Positions 35,469 to 46,824 of a DNA stretch of 64,000 nucleotides are shown piece by piece. The notes beneath the pieces are model-generated. The model saw only the letters and a program-made list of their open reading frames with translations. It was not told where the DNA came from and did no database searches. The position numbers were made by a program, and so were the translations under genes. Each line of letters begins with the position of its first letter. Position 1 is the stretch's first letter. This stretch comes from Cucumis sativus (taxonomy: Eukaryota; Streptophyta; Magnoliopsida; Cucurbitales; Cucurbitaceae): the NCBI RefSeq assembly GCF_000004075.3, contig NC_026661.2:4982058-5046057 (forward strand). Reading direction: 5' to 3'.

Positions 35469-37561
35469 CTTTTAAGACCATATGCATTTATTGTCTGTCC
35501 CTTATTGTTATTATTATTATTATTATGAAATCAAATAAGCCAACCTAAAATAGTACTATAGAAATGAAATGAGACCAAAATAATTGTGTCTGATTTCAAT
35601 ATTAAGTACTGCTTCAAAGTTTGAATGTGAGGTTTGTTTGGTGTGCTTTTTTTAATAATAATAAACTATATGTATTTATGATGTGCCTTTGATTATTGTA
35701 TTTTATTATTTAAGGCCTTCTTCTATTTTATTATATTCTAATTTATGTACCTAAAAGATTCAGTGGTTGATGAATTTTCATTCAATAAATAAGGACAGTA
35801 ATGTTATGTATTATGTCTATACAAATTCTTTTATCTGGAATAGCTTTAAACCTATAGTTGCAAATTTAGCAATTAAATTCAAATTAATTAAATATATAGC
35901 ACAATTTTAAAAAAATTGCAAATGTAGCAAAATTTGTGTCTATCAGTGATAGTTTTGCTATATTTGTAATTTTTTTAAAATGTTGTTATATCCTTAATTG
36001 TTATTGCTAAAATAGTCCTTCATTGTAATTTCTCTTAAAAATTAGAGTTAAACTTCTTATAAACATCACAAAGTCATGATTTAGTTCGTTTAAATTACTA
36101 ATCAAATCAAAATTTTAAAACATTTTTGACAGATTTACAAGTTATAACTTAAAAGCAATTTTTAGTCCAACCTTACATCTACTCAATATAAACGTATTAA
36201 ATCATTCTCTTCAAAAAAGTATTCATTATAGTCATGATAACGTAGTCTCATACTAATAATCACTAGACATGAACTTGAGATACTTTGAATTGTATATAAA
36301 TTTAAGAATCTTTAAAAGTTTTTCTGCGGACATTGAGCCAACATAGTAACGGCTTCAGATAAATTTTCCTTTTATTCACCTAACCATCGTTCCTTAAGAA
36401 AACAGAGCTATAGATTCTTCCAAAGAGAAACAACAAACCCTATTCTTGAAACATCAAAACAAAAACCTTTCTAATCCAACTGAGTGAATGTAAAGAATAT
36501 GGAAGACAAAATCTGAGAAAAAGGGCATTCAGCATAACAGAAAGTTGAAGGCAATGATAATATGGGGAGAATAACTAACTATAAAAAATGAATAATGCAA
36601 GTAACACTGTAAATATTAAGCAAATTAGTGATGATTCTAATGTTACAGATTTCGGATTTTATGACATTAAACAATTGTCATAAACACGTTTCTTTGACAA
36701 ATTTTGCATCTTAAAATCATCTATAATAAAGTCTAGGGAAAGCTTCAAACACGGACACATCCATCAACCATTTTTACCCTCTAAGAACCAGATTTCATTA
36801 CCTTTATCAAGCTTCATTCTATGCCAATCTCTTGACGATGAATACTTTTCCTAATCTGGATGTAAGGCCCCTTAAAGTAAGAGATCCTTTCATTGAGGGC
36901 CACCAATCACGTTCATTGCATCAGTGGTTAGAAGCAATAACCTTCCTTCACAAAGCATCTTCCCCCCCCATGAAACGCCAACCTTATTTGGCAAGGAGAG
37001 CACGGTTCCACGAAGATAGATTCCCAGTGCCCATTCCACCCATAGAAGTCGGGACAGTGGTCTTCTCTGTAATGTATTGCCTCCAATATCTTGATTATGA
37101 TATCGATGAAAATGCCCTGAGACAGTACAAACACTAAGTCGATTCAAGAGGGCTGGCTCTCTCCCCTTTCTCAGAGTAAAAGCATGAAAATACGATTATC
37201 CAAACAAAAAGTATATATACTGAGCACGCTCACTCCGATACAGAATATTATGTCATGTCACGTGTGATCCCACCCTTTCGTACAAACTCCCCTTTTCACC
37301 GTTTCGTGAATATTTTAGAAGTATTGGAAGCCTAACAGTTTCCTCATCCACTCTGCTGCCTTTCCAAAATAAATCTCTAATCATTCTTTCCAAAGAGCTT
37401 TGGATTTAGGATTTCCTCCAAGGGGTATTCCCAGTCGCAGATAACCAAGAGGAATTTTCAATTGTCAACGAACAAATAATGAACATGTTGAGCATCAATA
37501 AAGCTCCGTAGGGGTAAAAAGATTGCTAAATAAACGCATCCTATACCTTGTGAAGTTTTTT
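35469..37561. other. Intergenic; repeat and an unexplained GC-richer block
   Basis: Holds the 3' flank of the GASA gene, a dispersed repeat copy (35870-36020), AT-rich DNA, and a more complex segment from 36720 to 37560 downstream of the PPR gene. In that segment a plus-strand open frame (36832-37137, 101 codons) and overlapping minus-strand frames exist, but none resembles a known protein. It may be a 3' untranslated region of the PPR transcript or a decayed gene piece. Confidence 0.35.
35870..36020. repeat. Dispersed cucurbit-type AT-rich repeat
   Basis: Reads 'gcaaatgtagcaaaattt', 'gtgtctatcagtgatag', 'ttttgctatatttgtaat'. This is the clearest short copy of the family noted at 22.4, 34.0 and 40.3 kb. 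Confidence 0.55.
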
Positions 37562-39364
37562 CTATGGGATAACTAGTTTCATTTGCTTCTCAAGCTCATT
37601 CAAGGTAGTGTATAATAAATCAACATAAGGATGTGATTTGGTTGCCGAAAAAAATTCGTGTACAGTTCCATCTATACTGATCCAACTCTGGCCTGGCTGC
37701 TTATGAACACCCTTTTCTCTCATAAACCATCTCAAAGCCGAGACATCATCCCATTGAAGATCCGTAGCAAATGAATTGGCCTGCATTACGTAGCCAGCAG
37801 AGTTTTCAGGATCCACTTCAACAAGCTTCTTTGAAACATATTGTGCCAACTCAAACCTCGAATGGAGTAGACAGCCTCTCAGAAGAGAACTCCAAACAAA
37901 ATTATTGGGTTCAAAAGGCATGGTTGAAATAACTTCAAGAGCATCGTCAAAGTGGCCTGCCCGAGCAAGGAGATCAATGTAACAAGCATAGTGTTCTAAA
38001 CTAGGTGATACTAAATAGTGCGTAGTCATTTCAATAAAGATTTGACGCCCTTGTTCTAGAAACCCTGAATGGCTACAAGCAGATAATAGGCCAATAAATG
38101 TTCCAGTTGATGGTATTATATTAATCTCTTGCATTTGGGCAAAAAGCTTCAATGCCTCATCGCCTTTGCTGTTAACGGCAAGACCCATGATCATGGCATT
38201 GAAGGTGATTACATCTTTGTTGATTAGTTGATGAAAAACTTCCTTTGCCCTCTCCAAGCTACCACATTTACAATACATATCAATCAATGAAGTGGCTAAC
38301 ATTTTGTTTGATGCAATAATACCTTTACGGCCACCACGTTGGAGAACTTCGTGAACCCAACTTCCAAGCTGCAAATCTCCTATTTGAGCACAAGCCGAAA
38401 TGACAGTAACCATTGTAACATGGTTGGGTTTGCAATGGGGATTTTCAACCATTAGACGGAAAAGGGTCAAGGCTTCCACAGGGAAACCATTCTGAAAATA
38501 TGCATTTATCATTGAATTCCAAACAAGCACACTTCTCTTATCAACAACTTCATTGAACTTTTCTTCACTCTTCTCAACCATCCCCCACTTTCCATATAGA
38601 TAAATAAGAACAATATTAATTGAGTCACAACAAGACCTCTTGGAATCACATTTATTAACCAATTGTCTTAATTCTACAACCCATTTCTCAATTTCCGCAA
38701 TTTGCAACTTGGAACAAGCAGACAGAACACTAACTATGGTGTCATCCTCAGGCTGTATATTCTCTTTGACCATCATAAAAAAAAGCAGCATTGCCTTTTC
38801 AGCAAGACCCATCTGGGCATAGCCAGCAATTAAAGAAGTCCAACAACAAGCCATTTCTCTATCCGACATTTCATCGAATAACTTATGTGCAGAAGCCATC
38901 TCCTTCAAGCCTCTCGCATAAACTCCAAGAAGAGAATTGGAGATAAACGAATCACCAAAATAACCCATTTTAAGGACATGGGTATGAACTTGTTTCACAT
39001 TGAGAGCATTGCAGGAACGGTGAAACGCTTTGAGAAGGAAAGAAAAAGTGAAGTCATTAGGGGAAAGTGAAAGGTGCTTCAAATATTTAAAGATGGATAA
39101 AGCAAAGAACGAAGAGTTGTGTTCAGCAAGTACTCTGATGATGGCGTTGCAAGGAAATATGTTGGGGCGTATGAGTTGATTGAAAACTCTGAGTCCAACA
39201 GAATGTGGGTAATGGCCGATAAGTCGAGTTGCAATTAGATTGTCTTGATGTTTCAGCAAACGAAAAACTCGGGCATGGATTTGACGAAGATGGGAATTGT
39301 TAATGCGGCCCTGAAGGAGGTCGGAGAGACTGATGAACTCAGGATTGACACACAGACAGCGCAT
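37562..39364 (-). CDS. PPR protein, PLS class with C-terminal E domain
   Basis: An intronless minus-strand gene of 600 residues. The frame extends eight codons upstream but begins with TTG, so the first ATG (MRCLCVNPEF) is chosen. After an N-terminal LRQIHARVFRL block typical of plant PLS proteins come about a dozen repeats of mixed P, L and S length, e.g. CCWTSLIAGYAQMG, VWNSMINAYFQNG, SLIDMYCKCGSLERA and TFNAMIMGLAVNS. The end is an E-type extension: NNFVWSSLLRGCLLH, then PGQSWISIDGTVHEFF and a final KSHPYVDLLYTTLNELEKQM. No DYW deaminase follows. PLS-E proteins bind organelle RNA and usually help C-to-U editing with a partner deaminase; the editing site here is unknown. I recognise the class but not the exact orthologue. 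Confidence 0.9.
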   Translation of the reverse strand: MRCLCVNPEFISLSDLLQGRINNSHLRQIHARVFRLLKHQDNLIATRLIGHYPHSVGLRVFNQLIRPNIFPCNAIIRVLAEHNSSFFALSIFKYLKHLSLSPNDFTFSFLLKAFHRSCNALNVKQVHTHVLKMGYFGDSFISNSLLGVYARGLKEMASAHKLFDEMSDREMACCWTSLIAGYAQMGLAEKAMLLFFMMVKENIQPEDDTIVSVLSACSKLQIAEIEKWVVELRQLVNKCDSKRSCCDSINIVLIYLYGKWGMVEKSEEKFNEVVDKRSVLVWNSMINAYFQNGFPVEALTLFRLMVENPHCKPNHVTMVTVISACAQIGDLQLGSWVHEVLQRGGRKGIIASNKMLATSLIDMYCKCGSLERAKEVFHQLINKDVITFNAMIMGLAVNSKGDEALKLFAQMQEINIIPSTGTFIGLLSACSHSGFLEQGRQIFIEMTTHYLVSPSLEHYACYIDLLARAGHFDDALEVISTMPFEPNNFVWSSLLRGCLLHSRFELAQYVSKKLVEVDPENSAGYVMQANSFATDLQWDDVSALRWFMREKGVHKQPGQSWISIDGTVHEFFSATKSHPYVDLLYTTLNELEKQMKLVIP

Positions 39365-41696
39365 GGCATAAGATTTGAAATCAACCAAATGTTGTTGGGC
39401 TTGTGAGATATATCATCGAACAATTCGTGAGCATAATCTTCATCCTTTAAAGGAAGTATAGAAGGAGAAAGCTTTACAATCCTCTAACGCCACCGGAAAT
39501 CCGGCGGGAACTTTGACAGTGGCAGAGAACACAACATGGAAGTGAGTCTAAAACGAGTGAAATAGTTGAATAATTTGTTGGCATTTTATGATTTAAAAGG
39601 TAAATATTGGATGATTTAAGATCATTAAATGTTTTTCAACATTACATTTTAAACACTTTTTTAGAAACTGAGTTTAAATTTTAATGACTTAATATTAGAT
39701 TTGCATGAGTATTTATGCGATTTTAAATACTTCTACATAATAGATTAGTTTATAAATTAATTTTTAAAAGAATATATTATTTTAATTTGCAAAAAAACTC
39801 TACAACTTTTCTAAATAGTTTTTTTCCATAAAATTAAATACTTTATAATTTCAATCGAATATGAATATAAGTTCGAATAAAAGAATTTAAAATTACGTAA
39901 AAGAAATATAAAGACTATGAAAAAAAATTGACAAAAGAGAAAAAGAAAAACTAAGAGAAGAAAGACGATCTAATGAAGGATAAACTTGGTTTTCTTTTTT
40001 AAAATATGGTAAATTTCATTGATTTTTTTCATTATGTAGCATGAGTCGTAAATATTTTGACCGTTTATTCTATTTATGAAAGTTAACCTCACTTAATATT
40101 ATATTATTATTTTTAACCTCAAATTAATATAATTTTTTTTAATCGGGTTTGATTTCTTACTTTTGCTTCGTAAATCATTTGAATAACTAAATTTAAAAAA
40201 AGTTTTTAAAAGAACATTTTAAATAAAAATACTTTTGAGGAATCGTAAAAAATAATAAATTTGACCAAATATTTAGAAATTAAAATTTATCGATTTTATC
40301 AATAATAGACATTGATAAACACTAATATATTTCTATGAATAACATTGATAAACAGTAATAAAAAATCTATTAATTTATATTATTGATAAAATTTATAATT
40401 TTGCTATAACTTATAAATACTTTAATTTATTTTGTTGTTTTTGAAAATACTCTTGGTAAAATATCAGAATTTATCTATGATATAAGATAGATTATTATTT
40501 GTATCTATCTATCATGATATTTTAGTCTATGACCGTGATAAAATATAATATTTTAATTCATTTTGTTATTTTAAATAGAACATTTTCTAAAAACTACATA
40601 CACAATCTCATTTGATAACATTTTCGTATTTAAAAATTAAGTTTACAAACATCTTTTTATTGATTTCTTTATTTTATTATTTACAATCATTTAAAAAAAA
40701 CCAAGATAAAGTTTGAAAACTACAAATTCCAAATAGCATTAAGCATTTGATTTCCAGCCAAACAAGCTTCTAATCTTATAAAGAAAAGTTGCGAACTAAC
40801 ATTTTTCTATATCATGATATGACACATTCATCACATTCAACACTTCAAAAATTATATAAAATATCTTTATTTGTGTTTGAAACATTCAAACACCTTTACT
40901 TAACAATTTTAAAAATAATAATTAAATATAAAACTTATTAGAGTTTGACATGCAAATATTTTAAATTCTATGCCTATATTTGCAATTATCCCTTTTTAAA
41001 AGAAATAATTGCATTAAAAATAAGTCTATAAGTTGGATATTTAAAATAAAATAAAATAATTTCCACGAGAATTTCCGCTCCGATCTTTGTCAAACTAAAA
41101 GTACCGAATTTTGCAACGACGAAAACTTAATCAAGGAAAGAACGACAAGGTAAAAAAAAAGTTTCAAGTACAACACAGTTTTTAAAAAGTAGAGATTTGA
41201 TCTTCTAACTCTTGCTTAATCCATTCGGATAAACTCTAAATAAAACCTACCCTATGTTTTAGAAGCTTAAATTCATATAATGTGGTTGGATTGAGGATTA
41301 ATCTACGGCAATTAGTATATGAAATAAAATAATAGATTCATAAGCCAAAGTTCACTTAGCTTAGAGAATTAACAAAGTTGAATTACAAGAAGGTAGGAAG
41401 ATTATTGAACTTAAGAATAAAATGACCTTTAACCAATTAAACTTCTACTGAGTCACTACCAACTACTACAATTTGACAGTAAATATTTGTACTTTTTTTA
41501 CAATATTTTTGAGGTGCCAAACAAAATGCAAAAAATGAAAATAGAGGAAAAAATTAAATAACCACACAAAAGAAAACTAGTCACCTTTACTTGAAAGCTG
41601 TATATATACTTCCAGAAGATATGAAACAGATCTTTAACACTCTGCCACTGCCACCCTAAACCAATGTTGAAGAGAAAGTTATAATTCAAGGATGAT
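39365..41696. other. AT-rich intergenic with dispersed repeat
   Basis: The 5' flank of the PPR gene, then AT-rich DNA with a dispersed repeat at 40255-40575 and the 3' flank of the DUF760 gene. No coding frame is supported. Confidence 0.45.
40255..40575. repeat. Dispersed cucurbit-type AT-rich repeat, possibly two units
   Basis: Contains 'aatagacattgataaaca', 'ataacattgataaacagtaa', 'ttttgctataacttataaat' and 'taatttattttgttgttttt', then a second related stretch with 'atctatctatcatgatatt' and 'ttaattcattttgtta'. It looks like two copies, or one copy with an internal duplication. Confidence 0.5.
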
Positions 41697-44600
41697 TTAT
41701 TGGTCACCACCACCTGCTGCATTTTCAACATTGCTTGAAAGGGAAAGAAGATTCATCAGCTCCATTCTGTATTCCAGGCCTCTTAGGTAATGCCCCAACA
41801 GCATGCACCTTAAACAAAATTAGGAAAATAATACCAAGTTACACCAAATACTAGAATCTTAGAGCTCAAGGACACAATTGTAGATCATGTTTAAGCAAGG
41901 TCGCCAAGTACAAGAATCTAAAGCCACAACTCAATCAACTTCTATTTCATGTCAATATTTGGTTCAAGATTATTAAAAATGCATAGTGAATAAATCAACA
42001 AAGAATTTCGAAAGAAACTGTTATGAGCAAACTCGCTTCAACCTCCAGGCATGGGAAGGGGTTTCTTGGATCTATTGAGAGATAATTTACGTTGTAGCAT
42101 GAGCATTTTCAAAATCTGTCACTATTTTGGCTTTCAAGGAAAACAATTTCTAATGAAAACAATTAGACAAGTATTTGGTTCTATTTCATAACCAATTTGC
42201 AAAAGAAAAAAAGAGTAATTTACGTATGTTTTAAAGATTGCGAAGTTCTTCCATCTTTTCACCGTCCCAAGATAGTGCTTCTTTGAATTCACCACTCTTG
42301 AACCATATTCTTTTCTTTTCTATCTTTTTTTTTTTATTAAATCCCATTTGGGATTCATGAGCTCTAATACCAAATTAGATTACAACCGATCAACAAAGAG
42401 AGGATTAACTCATGTATATTGAGGTCCTTCTATCTTAAAAAATGTGAGAACCTCAACAAAAACAAACTGCATGGTAATATTTTCTGTTTGAGCCCATCAT
42501 CTTAAACATCTAATTAACGAAACTACTCATATTAAGTGCACAGAGTGCTGCTCCTACGTAACAAGCACAAAATAAAAAGGAGGAAAACAAGAAGGTATCT
42601 AACCAGAAAAGTAGACGAGCCAGATAGTCTCGAGTTAATGTTAAGAGAGGCTGGAATTGGAGGGAAGTATTCTCAACAAGTTCTGCACAATCTTCATTAC
42701 CAATATTTGTTGTGCTTGTTCCAATATTTTCTGATTGAGAAGGAACTTTGGAATGAATCTTGGGGGAAAGGGTTGCGAGAAGTCCATGGACAACAGAATG
42801 TATGGCTTCTTTTAAATCAGGGGATGTAGGTTCAGACAACTCAGCCACCTGTTTATCATAAAAAAAAATCAAGCTAAGTAATAATCATAACGCAGCAAAA
42901 CATAAATATGACCCACAATCTCATGCATGCTCACCCCCTCCAAAGAAGGTTGAACAGATCAGTAAATTGAACTCATTCTCTGTGGAAGAATTGTACGATG
43001 CACCCAAGTATTCACATACATTATGTGTGGGTTTGGGGAGAGAGAAAATGGGGACCCAAGAACCACCACAATACCATACAAAGGCATGCAATCTTATACA
43101 ATTAAAATATATTTTTTAAAAAGAAGCCATAATTTAAGACCCGGTTTGGTTTTGGTTTTGGAAAATTCAACTTATAAATACTTCTTCCACCTACTGATTC
43201 TTTGTGTTATTATCATAGATCCTTTAGTAAAACCCAAGTTTTGAAAACTAAAATGTAGTTTTTAAAAACTTCGGTTTGCTTTTTGAATTCAACTAAAAAT
43301 TCAAATGTGTAATTGGTAACGATGAAATGTTAAAGAAGATGTAAGAAACAAGAACAATTTTTAAAAACTAAAAATAAAATGGTTATCAAATAAAGTCTTG
43401 ATGTTTCACAAATGTAAAAAGAGCAACAAAAGTCATGCTGTGTTATTTATTGTAGCCCAATAAGTTGCACTAGCGAGTCCAAAAGCCACACCTTACCAAT
43501 AGACCCATGACACAAGTAAGAAGAAAAATGATAAACATGTAATGCAGACATTTGATGCTCGTTGAAGAAAACCAAGAAAGGAGGACCTCGTGGTTGTTAA
43601 AAGTTTTGGATTCTTTGATAAATCTAGAAGCTTAGACCGTTAATAGTTTGAACTTCAATTTGATTTATCCACATGATAAGATTTCAAGATTATAATGACC
43701 GATGACCACCCATGCTACATGTAAAGAGTTTAATCAAATAGAAGCAGTAGCATTCCCTACTGTAGAACAAGTTGAGGCAAGAGGCTTATTAGATAATATG
43801 TCAACTATAACATATGATGGAAGACACCACATTAATGTTTAAAAAATAGTATTAATATTAATATAATTCAACATTTGGCCCTCCCATGTCACCCCGCATT
43901 GTCTTGTATCAACTGTTGTAAGAATGTGCAGAGTACCCCTAACGTTTTGATGCACAGACCTTAATCCTTAATCCTTGATAAATTAAAAGAAGAAAACATG
44001 AAACTTCATATAAATAACCTAAAGCAAAACTTCAATTAACATGCAAACAGCAATATATGTCTGATCTGTACACACCATGTAGAATATCTTAAATTGACAG
44101 CCAAAGTTTGATCGTTTTTGAAAAAATCAACACACCTTTTCTGGCTGTAATGATCTCAGATAGTCCAACAGATCATTTTTCTCCTCGCCAACAAACTGTT
44201 GCATCTGAAGAGCTGCACTTTTCCTCTTCACCTCATGGAGTTCCTTCAACAAATTAACCAAGGAACGTAAGAAAGTACAGTACAAAAGGAACACAGAACG
44301 TTCCAAGATTTCATGGGATATAATTTAAAAAGAATATATTATATTATAACAAAAAAGGACAGAAGTTAGAACAAGAAGTCTAGTTGAAAAACTTAATATC
44401 TTTGATGAAAAGATTCTTCCATTTTCTCAAAAATGCTCCACTAGTTTTAACAGAATAATTGAGTGTGCCAGTTGCAAATAACAAAATAAAATTTTCAGCT
44501 GTCACCAAAGCGGATGGACATTATTGTCATTGTCTAACAACATCTCGGAACTATAACTAATACATTTGGAGATGGGTTGTTAAATAAGTAGAGAGATGAT

Positions 44601-46445
44601 CGCCAAACTAAAAAGAACAAATACCTTTTTAATTGAAGATAATTGAAACTGTAAATGGCGAATATGCTGTTGAACTTCAGGAGAAATCTCACCAATGCCT
44701 TGGATATTGATGTTGTCGGATGAATTGTCCAACAATTCCTCACATTTGGAAGAAGACTCATTTTCATCTAAAATGTTACCTGAATTTGCACCGTCAAGCA
44801 ATATTTCATGTAAATCAATCCTACAATTATCATTCATTTGATTGTAATTATTTCCATCATCGAAGTCAAGATTTCTTTCAAGGCAGAGTCTGTATTCAGC
44901 ATTACGCAATGTGTACCTGAATAGTATCAGAAGAACAAAAAGAGATACATCAAGAGATGTTAATATGTAATGGAAATTAGAAAGAAAAAAGTAATTATTA
45001 CATTCTTCATGTACGGATTGAAATCAGAAACAATGATACTGATGACTCAACTAAACCAAACTTATCATTAGCCATCTTATGTCAAAAAGTTTTACAGAAA
45101 CAAATACATGTGAAGATGAAATCATGCAATTATATTAGGTACGGTTAAAGCCAATCGACCATTGTAACAAAAACACAAAATTTGCCAGCGAAGACCATTG
45201 ATCCATCTCTGCCTTATCAAAAAATTTCAGAAGCCTAAAGATACAAACTAGGGTAGACAACTTACCCGGTCATTATTGAAGAAACTAATAACTTAGATAC
45301 TGGTTCCCATAAAGCCTCAACTAAAACTTGAAATTGGTCAGATGGAAGTAAGCCCAGCATGCCTGAGATAGTCCTTTTCATAGCATCCACAGTAGTAGGT
45401 GGAACATCTTTTTGAATTAGGCTTACATCTAACGGCTCTATCTCTTGTATCAAAGATGAAAGAACTGATTTCTGAAAAATGGAAATAATATTCATCAAAC
45501 AAAAGAATTTTACACACAACACATATCAAGCATCAGCATTCATCGAGTGCTTTAAAATTTAGATCTGAAACATAATCATAGAGAGGAAAAATACTTGCCT
45601 ACGCACCATACCAACCAACCAGTAGAAGCTCCAACTAACTTTTTAAGGCGCAATTCTAGCGATTAAGAATACATGACACACAAAAGTAAGAGTTCGTGCT
45701 AAGCTGTGTATAGGCAAGAGTTCAACATTTACCCTTATCTCCACTTTTCAAATTTACCAAGTAACTCTCTTACTTTCTTAATATACTTCTCAGGATTATC
45801 GAGGAACTCAATCTTACAGCTTTACATCCCAAACAAAAACTTACTAATTCAACATGTTAAACTCAGACTTATTAACCCCACTTAGTGTACCAAACGCCCC
45901 CGCCCTAAACATCATTACTCATAAGGAAGCTAGATAGTTAATGGTCTTACAACGAAGTGCCAAAATAGTTAAGTTACTCATTCACAAATCCAATTTACCA
46001 ACAAGAAACTAAAACTACTCAACTTTAAACCAAAATTTGGTAGGATTGTTTGAAATTTAACAATAGATACACTAGCAGCACGCATACCCATATCTTCCAC
46101 TTAAGTAAACGAAAGTTAATTCCACAAGCTATAGACGAGCAAAATCCCAGCATTCAATGTTTTGCGGTTAAATAGAACTAAGACAAATTGAATTAAACAA
46201 ACGCCAATTCCAGAGGCAACAGTAAAGAATCAGACCTTGGATGAAAAGGGGGAGTGGGAGCGTTTGGCATGATCGAAATTGTCGGAGGCGGAGTGCAAGG
46301 AGGAGGAAGAGATGGTTAGGGCAGAGAATCGGGAGGTGAAATTGGTGGAGGGAGGAAGAAGGGGGGAAGGAAAATGGCGGGTAGAGGAGCGGGATAAGGG
46401 ATGGAAAGGGAGAGGGAGCGAGAGAGAAGAGGTGAAGGCTGCCAT
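41697..46445 (-). CDS. DUF760 plastid protein, UV-B-induced At3g17800 family
   Basis: Six minus-strand exons (46236-46445, 45266-45471, 44625-44916, 44136-44243, 42604-42848, 41697-41808), all GT-AG and in frame, encode 390 residues. Exon 1 supplies a Ser/Pro-rich start (MAAFTSSLSLPLPFHPLS) that looks like a chloroplast transit peptide. The mature part shows two DUF760 blocks: TTVDAMKRTISGMLGLLP with SSIMTGYTLRNAEYRLCLE, and PDLKEAIHSVVHGLLATL with TRDYLARLLFWCMLLGHYLRGLEYRMEL; between them, HIRHLQFQLSSIKK and NDLLDYLRSLQPEKV. These match the proteins annotated in Arabidopsis as UV-B-induced At3g17800 and its paralogues; the biochemical function is unknown. A low-complexity acidic and Asn-rich stretch (exon 3) separates the blocks. 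The largest introns are about 1.3 kb (42849-44135) and 0.8 kb. Confidence 0.9.
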
Positions 46446-46824
46446 AGGCAAATAGCGCCACAACCTCAACCACTTCTCTTGCCTCCCTCTTCTTCACCTT
46501 GCTTTGTGCTGACTACTGCTTCTACACCATTTAACTGCAACCACAATAATTAAGAGGGGATTAGATCCATGTCGTTGATGATGAAGCTTCCGATTGCGAC
46601 ACCAAACTTGTGTCTTCCACTTGGCTCCTATCTCAACCGTTGAATTGTAGCCCCTAATTGAGATAATTGTACGATTGATCCAAGATTGGAGCTCAGTATG
46701 AAACCATTAATGAACTATTAGGGAAGAGACTAAAGTGAGCATAAGAGAGAGAGATAGAGTTTGGAATTCGAGCATGTTTGGCCTTGGCTAAGGGTTTGTT
46801 TTAAGAGGGTATTGAAGGAGAAAG
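46446..46824. other. Promoter region of the DUF760 gene
   Basis: Immediate 5' flank of the minus-strand DUF760 gene, less AT-rich than most intergenic DNA here. No core promoter element can be fixed. It is bounded on the right by the retrotransposon fossil. Confidence 0.4.
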
